A model generated the notes under the pieces. That model was given only the letters and a program-made list of their open reading frames with translations. It did not search any database and was not told where the DNA came from. Source: Candidatus Nitrotoga sp. HW29 (lineage in GTDB: Bacteria > Pseudomonadota > Gammaproteobacteria > Burkholderiales > Gallionellaceae). From it: DNA of 51,805 bases. Position numbers and translations under genes: made by a program. The stretch lies in NCBI RefSeq assembly GCF_924101635.2, contig NZ_CAKMAA020000026.1, positions 1 through 51,805 on the forward strand, read 5' to 3'. Numbering within the stretch: the stretch's first letter is position 1; every line of letters starts with the position of its first letter. Below are positions 7,317 through 17,672 of this stretch, piece by piece.

Positions 7317-9620
7317 TTAAAATACGTGATCGATGATTGTTTCAACAAGCGATTTTTCCGGGGGCGGAACGGGTTGCTCCGGTGGTAAATTTTCTGTGTA
7401 AAAATATTCCACTAATTCGCCAGCCTCATCCCGTAGTCCCTCGTTATTAATGCGCGCGACCACCATATTTTCCGGCATGGTGTAGGTGACTTCGGGCACT
7501 TTCTTAAGTATTTTCCCCATATAGTCCATCCAAATGGGTAATGCCGCTCCGCCTCCGGTTTCTCTTTCGCCCAGACTGCGCGGATTGTCGAAACCCACCC
7601 AGGTTATTCCGACCACTGTGGGGTGGAAGCCACTGAACCAGGCATCCATCGAATCGTTGGTCGTGCCGGTCTTGCCCGCTAAATCATGGCGACCCAGTTG
7701 CATGGCGCGGAAGGCCGTGCCGTGTTGTACCACGCCTTGCATCATGTTTACCATGGTGTAGGCATTACGCACGTCTATAACTTGTTGGGCGTTTTCTCCG
7801 GCCACAACGGGCGTTGCTTGATGGAGCACTTTGCCATTGCTGTCTTCAATGCGCTGGATGAAATAAGGGGCGATGCGGAAGCCGCCATTGGCGAAGACGG
7901 AGTAACCCGTCAGCATTTGCATCGGCGTAACCGAACCGGCACCCAATGCCATCGTGAGGTAAGGAGGATGTTTGGCCGCATCGAAGCCAAATTTGGTGAT
8001 GTAGTCTTGTGCGTATTGCGGTGTAATCGTTTGCAGGATGCGAATAGAGATCATGTTTTTGGATTTGACCAGCGCTTGCCGCATGCGCATCGGGCCATCA
8101 AATAACCCATCGTAATTTTTCGGCTCCCAGGCTTCATTGCCTGTTTCTGTCGCATCAATCACCAGGGGGGCGTCGTCAATAACGGTGGCAGGCGTCAGGC
8201 CTTTTTCCAATGCGGCGGAATAAATGAATGGTTTGAAACTGGAGCCGGGTTGGCGCCAAGCCTGAGTGACGTGGTTAAATTGGTTGCGATTGAAGTCGAA
8301 GCCGCCTACCAGCGCATAGATCGCCCCATTGCGCGGACTGGCGGAAACAAAAGCGGCTTCTACTTGCGGAAGTTGGACAATTTTCCAAATATTCTTCTCG
8401 TCTTTCTGCACGTGGATGAGAGAGCCGGTACGTAAGCGCCGATTCAGCGCAGTCTTGCTGTTCATATAGGGCTGCGCAAATTTAAGACCCTCCCCGCTAA
8501 TTTTGGCAATAGCGCCGCCCTTGCTGTAGGCGCGGATCCCTTTGAGATTAACTTCAAGTATCACGGCGGGTATCATGTCATCACTATCCGCAATATCCTG
8601 TAACGCTTCTTCCAATTCTTCTTCGGTACTCCCTTTCTGCAAATCGATATAGCCTTCCGGGCCGCGGTAACCATGGCGCCGGTCATATTCCAGTACACCT
8701 TTGCGTAGCGCTTCATAGGCAGTTGCCTGATCTTGCTGACGGATAGTTGTATAGACCTTGATACCCTGCGTATAAGTGTCATCCTGATAGCGTTTGAATA
8801 CCTCTTGCCTGACCATTTCTGCCAGATAGTCAGCTTTGCCTGAAAATTCCTGATAGCTGCGTTTCACCATCAACGGTTGATGTAGTGCCGCTTCTTGTTG
8901 TTGGATGTTTATAAAACCCAGTTCATGCATGCGGCGCAGTACGTACGTTTGGCGCAGTTTGGCACGCTTGGGGTTGACCACCGGGTTGTAAATGGAAGGC
9001 GCCTTGGGTAAACCGGCCAACATAGCGAACTCAGCCACGCCAAGTTGGTCCAGGCTTTTGCCGAAGTAGGCTTGCGCAGCGGCAGCAAAACCATAGGCAC
9101 GTTGACCCAGATAGATATGATTAATATAAAGCTGGAGGATCTCATCCTTGCTCAGATTGTGTTCAATCTTGATGGCAAGCAACACTTCATTAAATTTTCG
9201 CGATAATTTCTTCTCTTTCGTCAGGAAGAAGTTGCGTGCTACTTGCATGGTAATCGTGCTGGCGCCTTGCTTGGCGCCACCCGAGGTGAAATTGTTATAA
9301 GTGGCGCGCAATACGCCCATATAATCCACGCCGCCGTGCTCATAAAACCGATCATCTTCCGCGGCGAGGACGGCTTTCTTCATCAAGTTGGGTACTTCGT
9401 CAATCTTGACTAATGCGCGACGTTCTTCCCCGAATTCACCGATCAGAACACCTTCCGTACTGTATACACGTAGCGGGATTTTAGGCTTATAGTCGGTCAA
9501 GGCTTCAAGCGAGGGCAGCGTTGGATAGACCAGCATTGCCGCAAATATCAGCAATAACAGGGGGGTAATAATAAGGGCAAAGCCGGCGATAACCGGATAG
9601 AACCACCAGCGAGAAGTCAT
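7317..9620 (-). CDS. mrcA: Penicillin-binding protein 1A (bifunctional transglycosylase/transpeptidase)
   Basis: PBP1A polymerises and cross-links peptidoglycan at the inner membrane. Counting from the ATG at 9620 (767 residues), a membrane anchor spans 8-32. The GT51 transglycosylase domain has catalytic Glu88 in EDDRFYEHGG and the conserved QGASTITMQVARN. An OB-like insert and the transpeptidase domain follow: SSFK with nucleophile Ser460 and Lys463, then SKN and KTGT. The frame stays open to a TTG at 9692, which would add 24 residues before the membrane anchor; neither start has a strong ribosome site, and 9620 fits the family better. The nucleotidyltransferase-like gene follows directly. 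Confidence 0.95.
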   Translation of the reverse strand: MTSRWWFYPVIAGFALIITPLLLLIFAAMLVYPTLPSLEALTDYKPKIPLRVYSTEGVLIGEFGEERRALVKIDEVPNLMKKAVLAAEDDRFYEHGGVDYMGVLRATYNNFTSGGAKQGASTITMQVARNFFLTKEKKLSRKFNEVLLAIKIEHNLSKDEILQLYINHIYLGQRAYGFAAAAQAYFGKSLDQLGVAEFAMLAGLPKAPSIYNPVVNPKRAKLRQTYVLRRMHELGFINIQQQEAALHQPLMVKRSYQEFSGKADYLAEMVRQEVFKRYQDDTYTQGIKVYTTIRQQDQATAYEALRKGVLEYDRRHGYRGPEGYIDLQKGSTEEELEEALQDIADSDDMIPAVILEVNLKGIRAYSKGGAIAKISGEGLKFAQPYMNSKTALNRRLRTGSLIHVQKDEKNIWKIVQLPQVEAAFVSASPRNGAIYALVGGFDFNRNQFNHVTQAWRQPGSSFKPFIYSAALEKGLTPATVIDDAPLVIDATETGNEAWEPKNYDGLFDGPMRMRQALVKSKNMISIRILQTITPQYAQDYITKFGFDAAKHPPYLTMALGAGSVTPMQMLTGYSVFANGGFRIAPYFIQRIEDSNGKVLHQATPVVAGENAQQVIDVRNAYTMVNMMQGVVQHGTAFRAMQLGRHDLAGKTGTTNDSMDAWFSGFHPTVVGITWVGFDNPRSLGERETGGGAALPIWMDYMGKILKKVPEVTYTMPENMVVARINNEGLRDEAGELVEYFYTENLPPEQPVPPPEKSLVETIIDHVF

Positions 9621-9938
9621 GGGGTAAGGAATTGTATAAAGGGCATAGTCAGGATTATATCGGCTCTTGGCAGGGGAATAATCCAACAGCAAAACTTAAG
9701 ATCAGCCAAGCTATAATAACTCTAGTTTTGACCGAGCGCTATCTTCGCCGATGGCCTTGGCGAAAATCAATGCAAGTCAATTTACACGAAGGAATCAAGC
9801 TTGCCTATGTTGACTATCTCGTTAGCGTGGTCAACAAAATAGAAGAAGAATACGCCAGAAGCGTGAACAGAGATTTCCCTTGTTGATACACGCTTACAAT
9901 CAGCGCAAATGATTGCGCTGCCCCTGCGTTATCCTGCG
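9621..9938. other. mrcA-pyrD intergenic region
   Basis: An 84-codon plus-strand frame (9632-9886) has no recognisable product and overlaps the mrcA leader, so I do not call it. A perfect 8-bp hairpin (CAGCGCAA-ATGA-TTGCGCTG, 9901-9920) sits just downstream of the pyrD stop and may terminate or protect that message. Beside it is a short direct repeat of CCTGCGTTA (two copies, 9923-9941). Confidence 0.5.
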
Positions 9939-10955
9939 TTACAAATGCCCAATCGCTTCAACACACTCATTGATTAATTCAGGGCCGCGATAAATCAGTC
10001 CACTGTAAATTTGTATTAGCGCAGCGCCAGCTTGCATTTTTTCCGCTGCATCTTTCCCGTTCAAAATACCGCCTACGCCGATAACAGGCAGAGTGCCTTG
10101 TAATGCGGTAGCCAGTTGGCGGATAACGGCAGTAGAGCGGTCACACACGGGCGCGCCACTCAATCCGCCCGTTTCTGTATGTTGTGCCAGATGTTCGACG
10201 CCTGTACGTGTCAACGTGGTATTGGTCGCAATCACGCCGTCAATGTGGTGGCGTTGCAACAGTGTCGCGATCTGGCGGATTTGTTCGCTATCAAGATCGG
10301 GGGCTATTTTTAACGCCAACGGAACATATTTGCCGTACAAATCCGCCAATTTTTCCTGTTCCGCTTTAAGTTGCGTGAGCAGTGCATCCAGCTCATCTCC
10401 TCCTTGTAACTGGCGTAAATTCTTGGTGTTAGGCGAAGAAATATTGATAGTGACATAGCTGGCGTGGGTGTACACACGTCGTAGTCCGATCAGATAATCG
10501 GTGGCTGCATGTTCAATCGGTGTGTCAAAATTTTTGCCAATATTGATGCCAAGAACGCCGCGATAATTTGCGCGTTTTACGTTTTCAATAAGGGCATCCA
10601 CCCCGTGGTTGTTGAACCCCATGCGGTTGATAATACCCTGCGCCTCGGGCAGGCGAAACAAGCGCGGCTTGGGGTTACCATTCTGGGCGCGTGGCGTGAC
10701 AGTCCCGATCTCGATGAAACCAAAACCCAGCGCGGCCAGCGCATCGATATGATCGCCGTTCTTGTCTAACCCTGCGGCCAGTCCGACCGGGTTGGGAAAA
10801 GTCAGCCCCATCACTTTTTGCGGGTTATCGATCGGGGGTTTGACCAATAACGGCAGCAGGCCAAGCTGATAGGCAAGCTGCAATGTATCAAGCGTAATGT
10901 GGTGGGCGGTTTCCGGATCAAAGGAAAAAAGCAGCGGTCGAATCAGCGAATACAT
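9939..10955 (-). CDS. pyrD: Dihydroorotate dehydrogenase (quinone), class 2
   Basis: PyrD oxidises dihydroorotate to orotate and passes electrons to membrane quinone, the fourth step of pyrimidine synthesis. The 338-residue product has the class 2 N-terminal amphipathic extension ([19 protein letters not shown]), the FMN-binding stretch [16 protein letters not shown], the [20 protein letters not shown] signature, and [11 protein letters not shown] with the catalytic Ser expected of class 2 enzymes. The C-terminal [19 protein letters not shown] and [10 protein letters not shown] bind the FMN phosphate. It lies one base after the bpt stop, so bpt and pyrD are probably on one message. Confidence 0.97.
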   Translation of the reverse strand: MYSLIRPLLFSFDPETAHHITLDTLQLAYQLGLLPLLVKPPIDNPQKVMGLTFPNPVGLAAGLDKNGDHIDALAALGFGFIEIGTVTPRAQNGNPKPRLFRLPEAQGIINRMGFNNHGVDALIENVKRANYRGVLGINIGKNFDTPIEHAATDYLIGLRRVYTHASYVTINISSPNTKNLRQLQGGDELDALLTQLKAEQEKLADLYGKYVPLALKIAPDLDSEQIRQIATLLQRHHIDGVIATNTTLTRTGVEHLAQHTETGGLSGAPVCDRSTAVIRQLATALQGTLPVIGVGGILNGKDAAEKMQAGAALIQIYSGLIYRGPELINECVEAIGHL

Positions 10956-10956
10956 G

Positions 10957-11691
10957 TTACGGCCTGTGAGTAGGAAGCGCTTGCCACTTGCCTTGGATAA
11001 GCCCTTGCAGCGGATGAAAATTAGCTTTGTACGCCATTTTGTCGCTCTTTTCTATCCAATATCCCAGATACAAGTAGTCCAATTGCAACTTCCGGCACAG
11101 CTCGATCTGCCACAAGACGTTGTAGGTGCCAAAGCTGGCTTGCGCGATATTGGGTTCATAAAACGTATAAACCGAAGATAATCCATCATCGAGAATATCG
11201 ATGATACTTACCATGCGCAGCGCTCCATTTTCGCGGAATTCCACCAGCATGGAATCAATATGGCTTTGCAGCAAAAAATTGCGGTATTGGTCTCGGCTGT
11301 CATTTTTCATGCCACCGTCAGGATGTCGCTCCTTTTGATAACGTTGATACAAAATAAAGTATTCTTCGTTGTCTTTCAATGGCTGCAATGAGGTTTCGAG
11401 GCCGATATGACGTTGCCTGGAGCGGCGTTGTGTGCGGTTAGGTGCGAACGATGGCACTTCGACGCGCACCGGAATGCAGGCTTGGCAGATGTCACAACGT
11501 GGTCTATAAGTAACCGACCCGCTCCGACGGAAGCCGCCTCGCACCAGTTCCGAATACACAGTCGGGGTGATCAGAAAGCTGGGGGTGGCAACCTGCGAGC
11601 GAGCCAGTTGATCCGGCAGGTAGCTGCACGGATACGGATCTGTAAGATATAGCTGCAGCGCCGATAGCGGAATGTTATGTAACAAGTTCAT
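10957..11691 (-). CDS. bpt: Aspartate/glutamate leucyltransferase (bacterial R-transferase-like)
   Basis: Bpt transfers leucine from Leu-tRNA to N-terminal Asp or Glu, feeding proteins to ClpS-ClpAP by the N-degron route. The 244-residue protein has the family's N-terminal cysteine region ([14 protein letters not shown] and [16 protein letters not shown]) and the GNAT-like C-terminal part with [25 protein letters not shown] and [17 protein letters not shown]. It overlaps the end of aat by 17 bases and is one base from pyrD. The pairing with aat groups both N-degron transferases in one unit. Confidence 0.94.
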   Translation of the reverse strand: MNLLHNIPLSALQLYLTDPYPCSYLPDQLARSQVATPSFLITPTVYSELVRGGFRRSGSVTYRPRCDICQACIPVRVEVPSFAPNRTQRRSRQRHIGLETSLQPLKDNEEYFILYQRYQKERHPDGGMKNDSRDQYRNFLLQSHIDSMLVEFRENGALRMVSIIDILDDGLSSVYTFYEPNIAQASFGTYNVLWQIELCRKLQLDYLYLGYWIEKSDKMAYKANFHPLQGLIQGKWQALPTHRP

Positions 11692-12373
11692 GGTCGAACT
11701 GCCATTTGTGCGGAGGATTCGGACAGTGTATCAATTCTTTCAAGCGATGCATAAATTCCGCGCGTGGGATTTCGCGTGCGCCGAGCGAGGCCAGATGCGG
11801 TGTGTTCATTTGACAGTCGATCATGCCATATCCCCAGCGCTGTAACTGCGCAGTGAGATGGGCGAGCGCAATTTTGGATGCATCCGTGGCGCGGCTGAAC
11901 ATTGACTCGCCATAGAACATATGTCCAATACTGATGCCATACAGCCCACCCGCCAGATTACCATCCATCCAGACCTCCACCGAGTGCGCCACGCCCATTT
12001 GATGCAGTTCGGTATAAGCGGTAATCATGTCTTCATGTATCCATGTTCCCGCCTGTCCGTGGCGCGGTGCGGCACAGGCACGCATCACTTGTTCGAAAGC
12101 GCTATCGGTACGAACGTCATAGCTTGTATTGTGTAAGGTCTTACGTAGCGACCGGGAAATCTTGAATTCCTCGGGAATCAGCACCATACGTGGGTCTGGG
12201 CTCCACCAGAGTATGGGTTCTCCTGTATTGAACCAGGGGAAGATGCCTTGCCGATAGGCTTCCAGCAGACGGTGTGCAGACAGGTTTCCCCCCGCCGCCA
12301 GCAAGCCATTGGGCTGGAGCAATGCCTGCTCTACCGGTGGAAAGGGTGCGCCATCATTCAGCCATGCGATCAT
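11675..12373 (-). CDS. aat: Leucyl/phenylalanyl-tRNA--protein transferase
   Basis: Aat adds Leu or Phe from aminoacyl-tRNA to N-terminal Lys or Arg of substrate proteins, marking them for ClpS-ClpAP. The 232-residue product carries the diagnostic [19 protein letters not shown] and the [20 protein letters not shown] block, then [32 protein letters not shown] and FYGESMFS. Length and motifs match the E. coli family (234 residues). It is the first gene of the aat-bpt-pyrD group, 73 bp after the carboxylesterase on the same strand. Confidence 0.96.
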   Translation of the reverse strand: MIAWLNDGAPFPPVEQALLQPNGLLAAGGNLSAHRLLEAYRQGIFPWFNTGEPILWWSPDPRMVLIPEEFKISRSLRKTLHNTSYDVRTDSAFEQVMRACAAPRHGQAGTWIHEDMITAYTELHQMGVAHSVEVWMDGNLAGGLYGISIGHMFYGESMFSRATDASKIALAHLTAQLQRWGYGMIDCQMNTPHLASLGAREIPRAEFMHRLKELIHCPNPPHKWQFDHELVT

Positions 12374-12446
12374 TTTCTGAAACGAACCGACGACGTGAAG
12401 TGGTGCAAGCAGGCAAGCTGCCTGGCAGATGTTCGCAAATCAGGTT

Positions 12447-13121
12447 TTAAAGCGGTTTTGTATTTAATTTGTATGTCAGCCAAGTCTGGATATCTCGTAC
12501 TTCTTCTGCGCATACCGAATGCGGCATACCATATTCGTGCCATGCTACCTGATAACCTCGTTTTTTTAATTCATCCGCCGAGGATTTTCCTCGCGCATAA
12601 GTCACTATCGGGTCATTCTGCCCATGCGCCATGAAGATGGGCGTATTGAGAGCCGCTGCGCTGATTTCGCTCGACAATGTTTCGGCTAGCGGAAGGTAGG
12701 TTGATAGGGCAAGAATGCCGCCCAGACGCGATGTATGGCGCAAACCGGTATGCAGCGCAATGGCTCCGCCTTGTGAAAAACCCGCGAGAAAAATATTATC
12801 GGTAACAATGCCCCGCTGTTTTTCCTGTGCAATCAGTACTTCAATAGCGGCTTGTGAAGCACGAATACCCTTTGCGTCTTGTTGTGTAACGATATTAGAA
12901 GCCATGATGTCATACCATGCGCGCATGATTGCTCCGCCGTTGATGGTGACGGGCTGTTTGGGTGCATGCGGAAACAGGTAACGCACCGCTACCGGCAGAT
13001 TCATTTCTTCCGCGATGGAAACAAAATCTTCGCCGTCAGCGCCCAATCCATGCAACCAGATAATGCTGTGTTGCGGGGATTTTCCGGTTTCGAGAGTGAT
13101 ATGGGGTAGAACGTTATCCAT
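12447..13121 (-). CDS. Carboxylesterase/phospholipase, alpha/beta hydrolase
   Basis: This 224-residue cytoplasmic hydrolase belongs to the phospholipase/carboxylesterase (acyl-protein thioesterase-like) family. The oxyanion-hole motif WLHGLGADGEDF is at 23-34, the nucleophile elbow GFSQGGA follows mid-protein, and the acid and histidine of the triad fit MAHGQNDPIV and YGMPHSVCAEE. RAWYDI after the INGG segment is also typical. The physiological substrate is not predictable; short-chain esters are usual in vitro substrates of relatives. Confidence 0.88.
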   Translation of the reverse strand: MDNVLPHITLETGKSPQHSIIWLHGLGADGEDFVSIAEEMNLPVAVRYLFPHAPKQPVTINGGAIMRAWYDIMASNIVTQQDAKGIRASQAAIEVLIAQEKQRGIVTDNIFLAGFSQGGAIALHTGLRHTSRLGGILALSTYLPLAETLSSEISAAALNTPIFMAHGQNDPIVTYARGKSSADELKKRGYQVAWHEYGMPHSVCAEEVRDIQTWLTYKLNTKPL

Positions 13122-13156
13122 GATTTGATATTACCCGCTTGAAATGGAAGATCCGT

Positions 13157-13687
13157 TTATTCGGATGCCGACAAAGTCTGCTCTGGCAAAATTTCACGCA
13201 GCACCTGAAAAATTTCACGATAATTCTTCGGTGGTTTTGCCAGCTCTTTTTCCTTGATTGCATTTCGAACCAGCGCGCGCAGCCTTTGTGCATCCGCTTC
13301 GGGGTGATCAGCGAGCAATTCGGTCAGCGCCGCATCGTTTTCCAGCAGACGATCCCGCCACCGCTCTAGCTGATGCAACCAGGCGATATGCTGATGCGAT
13401 TTGCCGCTCCATGCTTCCAGCTTGGCGATGATGGGCGCGGTTTCCACATCGCGCATCAATCTGCCGATGTATTGCATTTGCCGTCGTTGCGCGCCAAATT
13501 TATTGATGCGCTTCATCTCGCGGAGGGCGTCAAACAAATTTTCCGGCAAATCCATTTGTTTTAGTTTGTCGATACTAAGTTCAGCCAATTGCTCACCGAT
13601 ATCCTGCAGATCATGCATCTGTTTCTTGATCTTGGTTTTGCTGGGTGGCAAATTTAATTCTTCGGCATTGTCATTGTAGTGGTGCAT
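13157..13687 (-). CDS. darP: Ribosome-associated protein DarP (YjgA/DUF615)
   Basis: DarP binds late 50S subunit assembly intermediates. The 176-residue protein shows the family opening PPSKTKIKKQMHDLQDIGEQL, the conserved LPENLFDALREMKRINKFGAQRRQMQYIGRLMRD block, and a helical C-terminal half with ALVRNAIKEKE. It is charged, all-helical and lacks a signal peptide, as expected. It lies head-to-head with pmbA across a short spacer, an arrangement common in proteobacteria. Confidence 0.93.
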   Translation of the reverse strand: MHHYNDNAEELNLPPSKTKIKKQMHDLQDIGEQLAELSIDKLKQMDLPENLFDALREMKRINKFGAQRRQMQYIGRLMRDVETAPIIAKLEAWSGKSHQHIAWLHQLERWRDRLLENDAALTELLADHPEADAQRLRALVRNAIKEKELAKPPKNYREIFQVLREILPEQTLSASE

Positions 13688-13748
13688 AGGTGCGAAATTA
13701 TAAATAGATGTTGTTATGATAACGCTTTCCCATAAAAGCGTTTACCTT

Positions 13749-15104
13749 ATGAATGACATTACACCATCTGAACATCGTTTTTCCCATTCCACCGATACCC
13801 TGCGCCAGATTGCGCGGGACATGCTTGAATACGCCAACCGCCAAGGGGCAACTGCCTCTGCGGCGGAAGTGTCGGATGGTTTCGGGCAAGCCGTCACTGT
13901 CCGTCATGGTGAGGTCGAAACCATAGAATACAACCGTGACAAAGGACTTAGTATTAGCGTTTACATCGATCAGCGGCGCGGCAATGCCAGTACTTCCGAT
14001 TTCTCACCGCAGGCAGTGCGCGACACGGTGGACGCCGCCCTCTCTATCGCTCGCCACACCGCCAGTGATGACTGCGCCGGATTGCCTGAAAAAGATATGC
14101 TGGCCACCGAGTTTCCCGATTTCGACCTGTACCATCCGTGGTTACTGGACGTGGAAGGTGCCATTGAGCTGGCAAAAACCTGTGAGCAAGCTGCATTTGA
14201 TACAGATGAGCGGATCGACAATTCGGAAGGCGCCACGGTAAATGTGCTTGAATCCCATTTCGTGTATGCCAATAGCCTGGGCTTTATCAGCGGTTATCCC
14301 ACCTCGCGCCACGGCATCAGTTGCGCCGTTATCGCCGGCAAGGACGACGCCATGCAGCGCGATTACTGGTATAGCGAAGCGCGTGCCGCAAGTGATCTGC
14401 TGGCTGCGGAAAAAATCGGCCAAATCGCGGCAGAGCGCGCCGTGCGGCGGCTCAGTTCCCGCAAACTCGACACCATGCAAGTGCCGGTGCTGTTTGAGGC
14501 ACCGATCGCTGCCAGCTTGCTCGGCCATTTTGTCGGGGCAGTGAGCGGCAGCAGCCTGTACCGAAAATCCTCCTTTTTGCTTGATTACTTGGGCAAGCCA
14601 GTGTTTTCATCCAATATCTGTATTGATGACATACCGGACATTCCCCGTGGCTTGGCGAGCGGCTCGTTTGACGGTGAGGGCGTAAAAACGCAGCGCCGCA
14701 CCATTGTTGAAAATGGCGTACTGCAAGGCTATTTTCTCGGCACCTATTCCGCGCGCAAACTGGGCATGAAAACGACCGGTAATGCCGGCGGTAATCACAA
14801 TCTCATTCTGCGCCCCGGCGAACTGGATTTTAACGGCCTGCTAAAAAAAATGGGGCGTGGCCTGTTGGTCACCGAATTGCTCGGACAAGGTGTAAATCAC
14901 ATCACCGGAGACTATTCGCGCGGTGCGGCGGGTTTCTGGGTGGAAAACGGAGAAATTCAATATCCGGTAGAAGAAATCACCATCGCCGGTAATTTGAAAG
15001 ACATGTACACGCATATTGCAGCAGTGGGTAACGACGTGCTGGTGCAGGGATCACGGCAGTGCGGTTCTATCTTGGTTGAAAATATGATGGTGGCGGGGCA
15101 GTAA
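13749..15104 (+). CDS. pmbA: Metalloprotease subunit PmbA (TldE)
   Basis: PmbA/TldE pairs with TldD in a cytoplasmic metalloprotease that trims small peptides such as microcin B17 and helps degrade CcdA. The 451-residue product (from 13749) shows the family's GEVETIEYNRDKGLSISVYIDQRRGNAS region, the FEAPIAASLLGHFVGAVSGSS core, and C-terminal EEITIAGNLKDMY with GNDV. Like other PmbA proteins it lacks the HExxxH zinc site found in TldD. An in-frame ATG at 13716 would add 11 residues; the later start fits the family length (about 450). tldD is not in the window. Confidence 0.95.
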   Translation: MNDITPSEHRFSHSTDTLRQIARDMLEYANRQGATASAAEVSDGFGQAVTVRHGEVETIEYNRDKGLSISVYIDQRRGNASTSDFSPQAVRDTVDAALSIARHTASDDCAGLPEKDMLATEFPDFDLYHPWLLDVEGAIELAKTCEQAAFDTDERIDNSEGATVNVLESHFVYANSLGFISGYPTSRHGISCAVIAGKDDAMQRDYWYSEARAASDLLAAEKIGQIAAERAVRRLSSRKLDTMQVPVLFEAPIAASLLGHFVGAVSGSSLYRKSSFLLDYLGKPVFSSNICIDDIPDIPRGLASGSFDGEGVKTQRRTIVENGVLQGYFLGTYSARKLGMKTTGNAGGNHNLILRPGELDFNGLLKKMGRGLLVTELLGQGVNHITGDYSRGAAGFWVENGEIQYPVEEITIAGNLKDMYTHIAAVGNDVLVQGSRQCGSILVENMMVAGQ

Positions 15105-15179
15105 ACTTATTTGAGGCGAAGGACTGCGTGATCGGGTGCGCAAGGCAGCCAAAGACGGCGCTCGCGGGTGACGACAGCG

Positions 15180-15650
15180 CTATTGTGGCTTGCGAAAAGT
15201 AACGTCTAACGTATCAATTGCCACAACTGCGGATTCTGGATACTTTGCCTTGGCCGTTGCGGCAATACTCACATTGAACTTGTATGCTCCTTTTGGCAAG
15301 GTTACGGCATAGCACGAGCGACCGTTCGCATCAGGGTCGCTGAAGGTTAGTGGGCGCGCCCGTTTATGTATCAGGATTGTCGAGCTAACAGTGGAACGAT
15401 CTGTTTTTATGATACTGCCCCGCACATCAAGCAGAATTTCTGTCGTGTCCTGTATGGGTGATACAAGTATCAGTGTCAAATCGCAGCGTATGTGGCTACT
15501 GCTTTGCTTCGTCGTACCCGCTTGGGCCTGCATCCTGTCAAACAATATACTGATCGCACTACCGTCAGGCGCAACGGTGGCTTTGGTGTTAGCGGGGTTA
15601 CTATGTGTTGATTCGTTTCCAAACGTTACGTCTTTAAATGCCGGGGGCAT
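15180..15650 (-). CDS. Small beta-rich protein, last gene of the 15-20 kb envelope operon
   Basis: This 156-residue protein is not securely recognised. Its segment ATVAPDGSAISILFDRMQAQAG followed by IRCDLTLILVSP resembles the start of DUF4360-type proteins (conserved cysteine and a beta-sandwich-like pattern), but the match is by eye. Cys58 and Cys112 could form a disulfide, yet no signal peptide is visible from the ATG at 15650, which has a GGGAG ribosome site six bases upstream. It is the last of four minus-strand genes and is separated from the coiled-coil gene by 115 bases. Confidence 0.55.
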   Translation of the reverse strand: MPPAFKDVTFGNESTHSNPANTKATVAPDGSAISILFDRMQAQAGTTKQSSSHIRCDLTLILVSPIQDTTEILLDVRGSIIKTDRSTVSSTILIHKRARPLTFSDPDANGRSCYAVTLPKGAYKFNVSIAATAKAKYPESAVVAIDTLDVTFRKPQ

Positions 15651-15765
15651 GCATTTCTCCCTATTTTAATGGAACTATTTCGGTTAGCCATTTTTGTGTC
15701 TTTGGATACCTGCGGTCTCATCCAATATTTATTTGGTACATAACCCCCAAATCTTTGGCAGTTCC

Positions 15766-17667
15766 TCACTGCCCCCCTGCTGTTTGTCCGACAAAGCCGA
15801 TGGCGACTTCGTAGGCTTTAACGGCCTCAAGCCGATTGGCAGCGGTCGTTTCAATTAAAGAATTAGCCGACAGTGTCACTTTTCGCGCTGCCGCAAGCCG
15901 ATTGGATTTAGCCAAGGTGTAGGCATCTTCTGCTTTTTTGGCAGCGGTACGTGATTTGACCAAATTATCGTTTGCTTCATCCAACTTATTTTTCGCAGCA
16001 GTGAGTTCACGCTTGGCTGTGACTAAGTTATCGCCGGCACTTTTGATATCTGGGGAAGCAGTTAAATTATCCAATATCGTTTGCTGAGCTGCCTGTATAG
16101 TTTGAGCGGTATCTTTTGCCCTGGTCTTGTCAGTTACTTCGGTACTCGGGATCAGCATCCCGGCAAGTTTTGTCGCCTCCGTATTAAGCTCGTTCGTAGC
16201 CGTGGTCAATTCAAGTGTTTCAGCAGTTGTGGCGTTAGCACCAGCAGCATTAACTGCCGCCTGCGCCTTGTTCTTACGTGTAACCGCATTATCTAATACG
16301 GTGCGCTGATTATTTACCTTTGTTTCCTGCGCAGATCGGACCTTACTTAATTCTTCCTGTGCTGTTATCAAGTCTTGCTTGGCTTTTTCTAATTCAATTT
16401 TTTGTTTATCGACTGCCTCATTCAGGACATCCAATAGTGCCTGTGCTTTTGTTACTTTAGCATCAGCGCCCTCCCATTCTTTTTTCTTTTGATCGACTGT
16501 CACAATCTCTGCATCAATCTTTATCTTTGCATCATCATAGGTTTGCCTCTGGGTCGCAATGAACGAATCGTCTTGGATAATTGCCTTCACCAACCTGCTG
16601 CGCATATTCCGCACCTCAATCAGTGATTTGACAATAGCGTTGGAAGCGTTTGCCTTGGCCGTCTCGATGTCAATTTTGGCCGTGTTCGAAGCGGGCACAA
16701 CATCCTTGGCAGGGTCAGTTGCAGTTATTTTTTGAGTTGGAACTAATGTCGTATTCGAAGCCTGCACGGCGGGCTCGGCAGCCTTGGCAAGATCGGATTT
16801 CGCAGAATCAAGCGTGCTTTTAGCTGTAACCAATTCAGTTGGATTGGCTAGCAAAGTTTTCAATTTCGTGAGATTGGTATTGTTGGTTTCACCAAAATTA
16901 ATATCCTGCCATGCCGCAGTAATATCATTTGTTAGTTGGTCTAATTTACCGATCAGACCATCCACATCCGTAGTAGTGGAGCTAACATATTCCTTATGAT
17001 ATTTATCCAATACTTTTTTCAATCCGGCGGTATTGGCTCCACTGCCCGACTGCTGTTCTTTAAGTTCATCCTTTAGAGTTTTGCGGTTTGAATCGCTAAT
17101 ATCTAAATTTGCCAGTTTCCGTCTAGTTTCCACCTGCCCCAGCAAATCGAGATTCACTTTACTGCCCATATTAAACAAGGCCAAACTCTGTGCGCTTTTT
17201 ATGATGCTTTCCGGGTTAGATGACAATCCTTTGACATACCAGTTGCCAACATCATCTTTGACGATGGCAAAGTCGGTTGCACCGCCGCCCCGAACCTTGA
17301 TTGTGTTGATTGTTTGCCAGAATTGTTTGTCGATTTCGAGCTTGGTATCGCGGATCGCACCATCACTGCCATCTTCGCAAAATATAGAAAATAGTAGATT
17401 ACGGCAATTGGTGCTTCCACCACTATCTTGAATTGATGTATTGGCGAAAGCGTTACGCAAATAAGCGCTGGCTGGGCGAAGATAGGCAAGTCCACCCCGT
17501 TGTTCATAGGCCAGTTCCAATGCTTTATTTAGTGCGGTTAGGTCCCCCGCTCTGGAGGCTGCTTCCAAACGTTGTAGTTGCAATTGTGCGATGACATCAT
17601 CCAATACATCGCGCTGAGTCTTTACGGTAGACCCACCAGAAAATCGAAACGTCTTTGGAATCGGCAT
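15766..17667 (-). CDS. Large coiled-coil protein of the envelope operon
   Basis: Unrecognised protein of about 633 residues. The first 170 residues look globular (GLAYLRPASAYLRNAFA, then FWQTINTIKVRGGG, then DDVGNWYVKGLSSNPESIIKSAQ). From about residue 180 it is Ala/Lys/Glu/Thr-rich with long heptad-like stretches, strongly so at 280-600 (for example KKEWEGADAKVTKAQALLDV). There is no signal peptide, so it is cytoplasmic or exported by another route. ATG 17667 is chosen because GAGGTG lies nine bases upstream; a GTG at 17679 is also in frame but overlaps the previous gene. It begins five bases after the preceding lipoprotein stop. I infer a structural or scaffolding role. Confidence 0.7.
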   Translation of the reverse strand: MPIPKTFRFSGGSTVKTQRDVLDDVIAQLQLQRLEAASRAGDLTALNKALELAYEQRGGLAYLRPASAYLRNAFANTSIQDSGGSTNCRNLLFSIFCEDGSDGAIRDTKLEIDKQFWQTINTIKVRGGGATDFAIVKDDVGNWYVKGLSSNPESIIKSAQSLALFNMGSKVNLDLLGQVETRRKLANLDISDSNRKTLKDELKEQQSGSGANTAGLKKVLDKYHKEYVSSTTTDVDGLIGKLDQLTNDITAAWQDINFGETNNTNLTKLKTLLANPTELVTAKSTLDSAKSDLAKAAEPAVQASNTTLVPTQKITATDPAKDVVPASNTAKIDIETAKANASNAIVKSLIEVRNMRSRLVKAIIQDDSFIATQRQTYDDAKIKIDAEIVTVDQKKKEWEGADAKVTKAQALLDVLNEAVDKQKIELEKAKQDLITAQEELSKVRSAQETKVNNQRTVLDNAVTRKNKAQAAVNAAGANATTAETLELTTATNELNTEATKLAGMLIPSTEVTDKTRAKDTAQTIQAAQQTILDNLTASPDIKSAGDNLVTAKRELTAAKNKLDEANDNLVKSRTAAKKAEDAYTLAKSNRLAAARKVTLSANSLIETTAANRLEAVKAYEVAIGFVGQTAGGQ

Positions 17668-17672
17668 CGCTG

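Noticed and set aside
9632-9886. 84-codon plus-strand frame upstream of mrcA
   Set aside because: It overlaps the mrcA start on the opposite strand and has unusual composition with no known motif. pilM, often found there, does not match.
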